Shown here piece after piece: positions 61,832 to 64,000 of a stretch of DNA of 64,000 nt; the first letter of the stretch is position 1, and each line of letters opens with the position of its first letter. The position numbers and the translations under genes are program-made. The DNA is taken from the NCBI GenBank assembly GCA_028753945.1, contig JAPNXP010000008.1:4712001-4776000 (forward strand), given 5' to 3'. The notes beneath the pieces are model-generated. The model saw nothing but the letters and a program-made list of their open reading frames with translations. It ran no database searches and was not told where the DNA came from. This DNA is from Hexactinellida sp. DTS-2022 (Eukaryota > Porifera > Hexactinellida).

Positions 61832-62945
61832 ATGTCACAGTACCCTAGCCATGTACCCCAGGGGTACGAAAGTGGACCCCCTCCCCCTGACTATGCCTCT
61901 ATAGCACAAACAGACCCAAAGGGACACAGATATGAGACAGCTGTTAAATTCTGCGTTAGTAAAGAGCGCCAAACAATAGAGTGTCCAAACTGCATGGTTA
62001 CACTGGTGAGAGATAGGAATTTAGTAGATATTGGATATCTACATATATGTTAGATTTTGTTGTTGTTTGTTCTAATTTATTGAGGAACTGGTAAGAGCTA
62101 AAGACTTTAAATTTGGCAGGGGGGTGGGAAATACTGTATATAGAAATTTATTCAAATATCTAAGAAAAATATTCACATCTTCCCCCCCCCCCCTAAAAGG
62201 TGACAAAACTTAAACCAATTAAATGTCCCACTATACATCATAAAATTCCTTAATTGGTAACATAATAACATTCCTTTGTACCGATATGGTAACCGTGTGT
62301 ACCATAGGTTCCAGTGGCGGTACAGCCTCAGTTTTCAGCGGAAAATCAAGAAGTCGTTTTCGGGAAGATTCCTCAGAAAATAATTTGCACGAATTGCAAT
62401 ACAGAACAGGTGAGTGCTCCTAGTTCCCTTGAGAGTTCGAATTTAATTTCAAACACTAACAGGATATTATCCAGGAGCGGGCCATACGCCTAGGGCGGAT
62501 AAATTGGGATATTTTTGCGTTTAGGAGCGCGAAAACTGCCGAAAGTCCCCATAGAATAATACAAAACAAACCTTTTAGGCGTACAACATTAATATACTAG
62601 TGACCTTAGGAGTGTTTAATTCTAGTCCTGTATAATACCCTGAATACAAACCCTTGTAATTATAGATTTATTGTTAAGTTTCAGTTGTATTCAAAATTGG
62701 AATAAAATATTTTATTCTCTCCTCTCCTCTAGGTTACAATTGTGAAAAGGAAGTTTGGAGATTTGAACTATTTGGTGTGTTGGTTAACAGCATTTATCCT
62801 CTTTATAATGGGGATATTCCTCATTATACCGTTATTACTAATTCCACTGGCAGGCATAGCATATTGCATACCGGCGCTTAAAGATGTAAAGCACGTGTGT
62901 CCCAACTGTAAATACACTAACGGAGTGTATAAACAGATAGGGTGA
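61832..62945 (+). CDS. LITAF-domain protein 7 with a duplicated first zinc half-site
   Basis: Exons 61832-62005, 62308-62409 and 62733-62945, all phase 0, 162 residues if joined. Exon 1: PPxY (PPPPDYASIA) and IECPNCMVTL. Exon 2: VPVAVQPQFSAENQEVVFGK, then a second first-type half-site IICTNCNTEQ. Exon 3: VTIVKRKFGDLN, hydrophobic AFILFIMGIFLIIPLLLIPL, then KHVCPNCKYTNGVYKQIG. Exon 2 has no start codon. Either the protein holds three CxxC pairs, or exons 1 and 2 are alternative partners of exon 3 (exon 1 could also join exon 3 in frame). An AGGAGCG repeat sits in intron 2. Confidence 0.75.
62463..62642. repeat. Family I 'AGGAGCGCG' repeat in LITAF gene 7 intron 2
   Basis: TTATCCAGGAGCGGGCCATA, TTTAGGAGCGCGAAAACTGC and GTCCTGTATAATACCCTGA match 14125-14322. 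Confidence 0.7.
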
Positions 62946-63246
62946 GACCATAAAGCTGTTGTTGTTGACTGTCTGTATTAGTGTTTGGTTTATACTACAC
63001 GTATACATTTTGTATTCTCAATAAGTACTGTGCTTTTTATAAAAATATTCTTTCTTTCAAATATATATTCGTTGTTTAGTAAACAATAATATCAACAATA
63101 ATATTCGAACTCTAAAGGGGAAAATATATTTGGTCGAATTAGCGAGTGTTCGAACTAACGGATGTGACTGTATACTCTCGTTTGTTTCACAAAATATTAA
63201 AGACATTAATTTAAGGGGATACATACAAGTTTATTGTAAATTGAAA

Positions 63247-63303
63247 TACAGTAGAACCTTGTTATACTAATGCCTGGTGTTCGTACTAATGAGGTTCTAC
63301 AGT
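63247..63303. mobile_element. Smallest family A MITE (about 57 bp)
   Basis: ACAGTAGAACCTTGTTATAC to CTAATGAGGTTCTACAGTGT: essentially two ends with almost no interior. Confidence 0.8.
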
Positions 63304-63466
63304 GTTAAGTAGTGTAATAGGAGAGCTCAGTTTATGGGATTATGTAATACCAAATAGACAGTATAAGCACGGGATATAAAGCAACGCACCTATAGTTCCA
63401 ATAACAGATATATAGAGTTACATGCCATCAGTATAAGAGAGCGCCTAACTTCATTGCAATAGAGCA

Positions 63467-63658
63467 ATGGAGAAAGACCAATTGATTCCTAGGAACAACG
63501 ACAATGCGTACGCGCGTCCTATGGGAACAGGGGGCACTTTAACTGGGTCGTACCCCCTCGTGGTGTGTCCCAGCTTTCAACAGCTGGGGTACACAGGAGC
63601 GATTCAGATGAATAAGGAGCCACAAAGGGTCATATGTCCAAACTGCAGAACGGAAAGG
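63467..63658 (+). CDS. LITAF-domain protein 8, first exon only (window edge)
   Basis: 64 codons from ATG to a donor (AGG|GTAGGT): MEKDQLIPRNNDNAYARPMG, LVVCPSFQQLGYTGAIQMNK, EPQRVICPNCRTER. The end matches LITAF gene 5, so these two are recent paralogues. The second half-site exon is expected past position 64000. A family F MITE follows in the intron. Confidence 0.8.
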
Positions 63659-63715
63659 GTAGGTTGTTAACTTGTTACTACAGTTGTTATAACTAGCCAA
63701 TAGTAGGGATAGCTA

Positions 63716-63897
63716 TAGTAGAACTTGGTTATAACGTACCTGGGTAGTACGTAGAAATTTGTTTAATTAATTCATTAATTAACCAAGTTAATAAAGCAGT
63801 ATGTATTTCTATGTAGGGTAAACTCGGTTAGTAGGTACACTCGGATAATAAGTACTTATTCCATTCCCGAGGGGTACGTTATAAGAAAGTTATACTA
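63716..63897. mobile_element. MITE family F
   Basis: ATAGTAGAACTTGGTTATAA to GTACGTTATAAGAAAGTTAT with ACTA; ACTCGGTTAGTAGGTACACT inside. Confidence 0.82.
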
Positions 63898-64000
63898 CAT
63901 ATCAAACAAGGTTTAATCCAGGCTCCTAATTTGAAAGAAAACTTTTCTAGACGCGAAAAAATATTGTCTGTTGCAAGCCAGATTTCAAATAATTATAATT

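Noticed and set aside
1-64000. Search for tRNA or rRNA genes
   Set aside because: No cloverleaf with A and B boxes or rRNA core was recognised; CGAAGCCGGG words at 15750 and 17820 resemble a B box only superficially and sit in repeat remnants.
1-64000. CRISPR-like or operon-like arrangement of the MITEs
   Set aside because: The repeats are dispersed inverted-end elements with TA or 8-bp duplications in a spliced eukaryotic genome, not regularly spaced direct repeats.

Overview
This is an AT-rich animal (metazoan-type) nuclear DNA window. It has spliced protein genes with GT-AG introns, TATA boxes, CAA/TTTG microsatellites and many short non-autonomous DNA transposons. The gene set (PDCD5, FAM32A, a TRAK/Milton-type adaptor, a YME1L-type protease, class I myosin, LITAF-domain proteins, beta-tubulins) points to an animal. 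Compact genes and very divergent tubulin and myosin would fit an early-branching lineage such as a sponge, but the species is not determinable from sequence alone. No bacterial, viral or plasmid region was recognised.

Layout. 0.9-2.5 kb: intronless POT/SLC15-like transporter (minus). 3.7-4.4 kb: PDCD5. 4.9-9.3 kb: cytosolic seryl-tRNA synthetase in seven exons whose introns are full of MITEs. 9.7-10.5 kb: unrecognised two-exon gene. 10.8-13.9 kb: intronless, very divergent myosin I. 14.4-17.7 kb: TRAK/Milton-like coiled-coil gene whose reading frame ends inside a MITE. 20.1-21.4 kb: PP2C-like protein. 23.7-24.5 kb: unrecognised gene. 25.1-31.1 kb: head-to-head pair of divergent beta-tubulins with nearly identical arms, plus a third exon-1 remnant at 31.8 kb. 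33.1-33.7 kb: FAM32A. 36.7-37.6 kb: Rab-like GTPase. 38-42 kb: gene-free and transposon-rich. 42.2-43.6 kb: small secreted-then-anchored protein with two FGCC modules. 44.0-46.2 kb: C-terminal two thirds of a YME1L-like AAA protease, with no Walker A exon visible. 47.3 kb to the right edge: a cluster of eight LITAF-domain genes, interrupted by a convergent pair of small paralogous genes of unknown family.

Most introns and spacers carry short inverted-repeat elements. Most end in CAGT..ACTG and are built from repeated copies of a short family-specific word, such as GTTAATACGAA, GGTTATAAGAACA, TTAAGCGGAG or TTATTATGAACA. I read these as pogo/Tigger-like MITEs. Others are hAT-like, two of them with perfect 8-bp target-site duplications. 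Some MITEs lie at exon borders and may supply a splice site or stop codon. The genes do not form one pathway. The clear functional cluster is the LITAF series, predicted endosomal membrane-associated zinc proteins, whose two zinc half-sites lie on separate exons in most copies.
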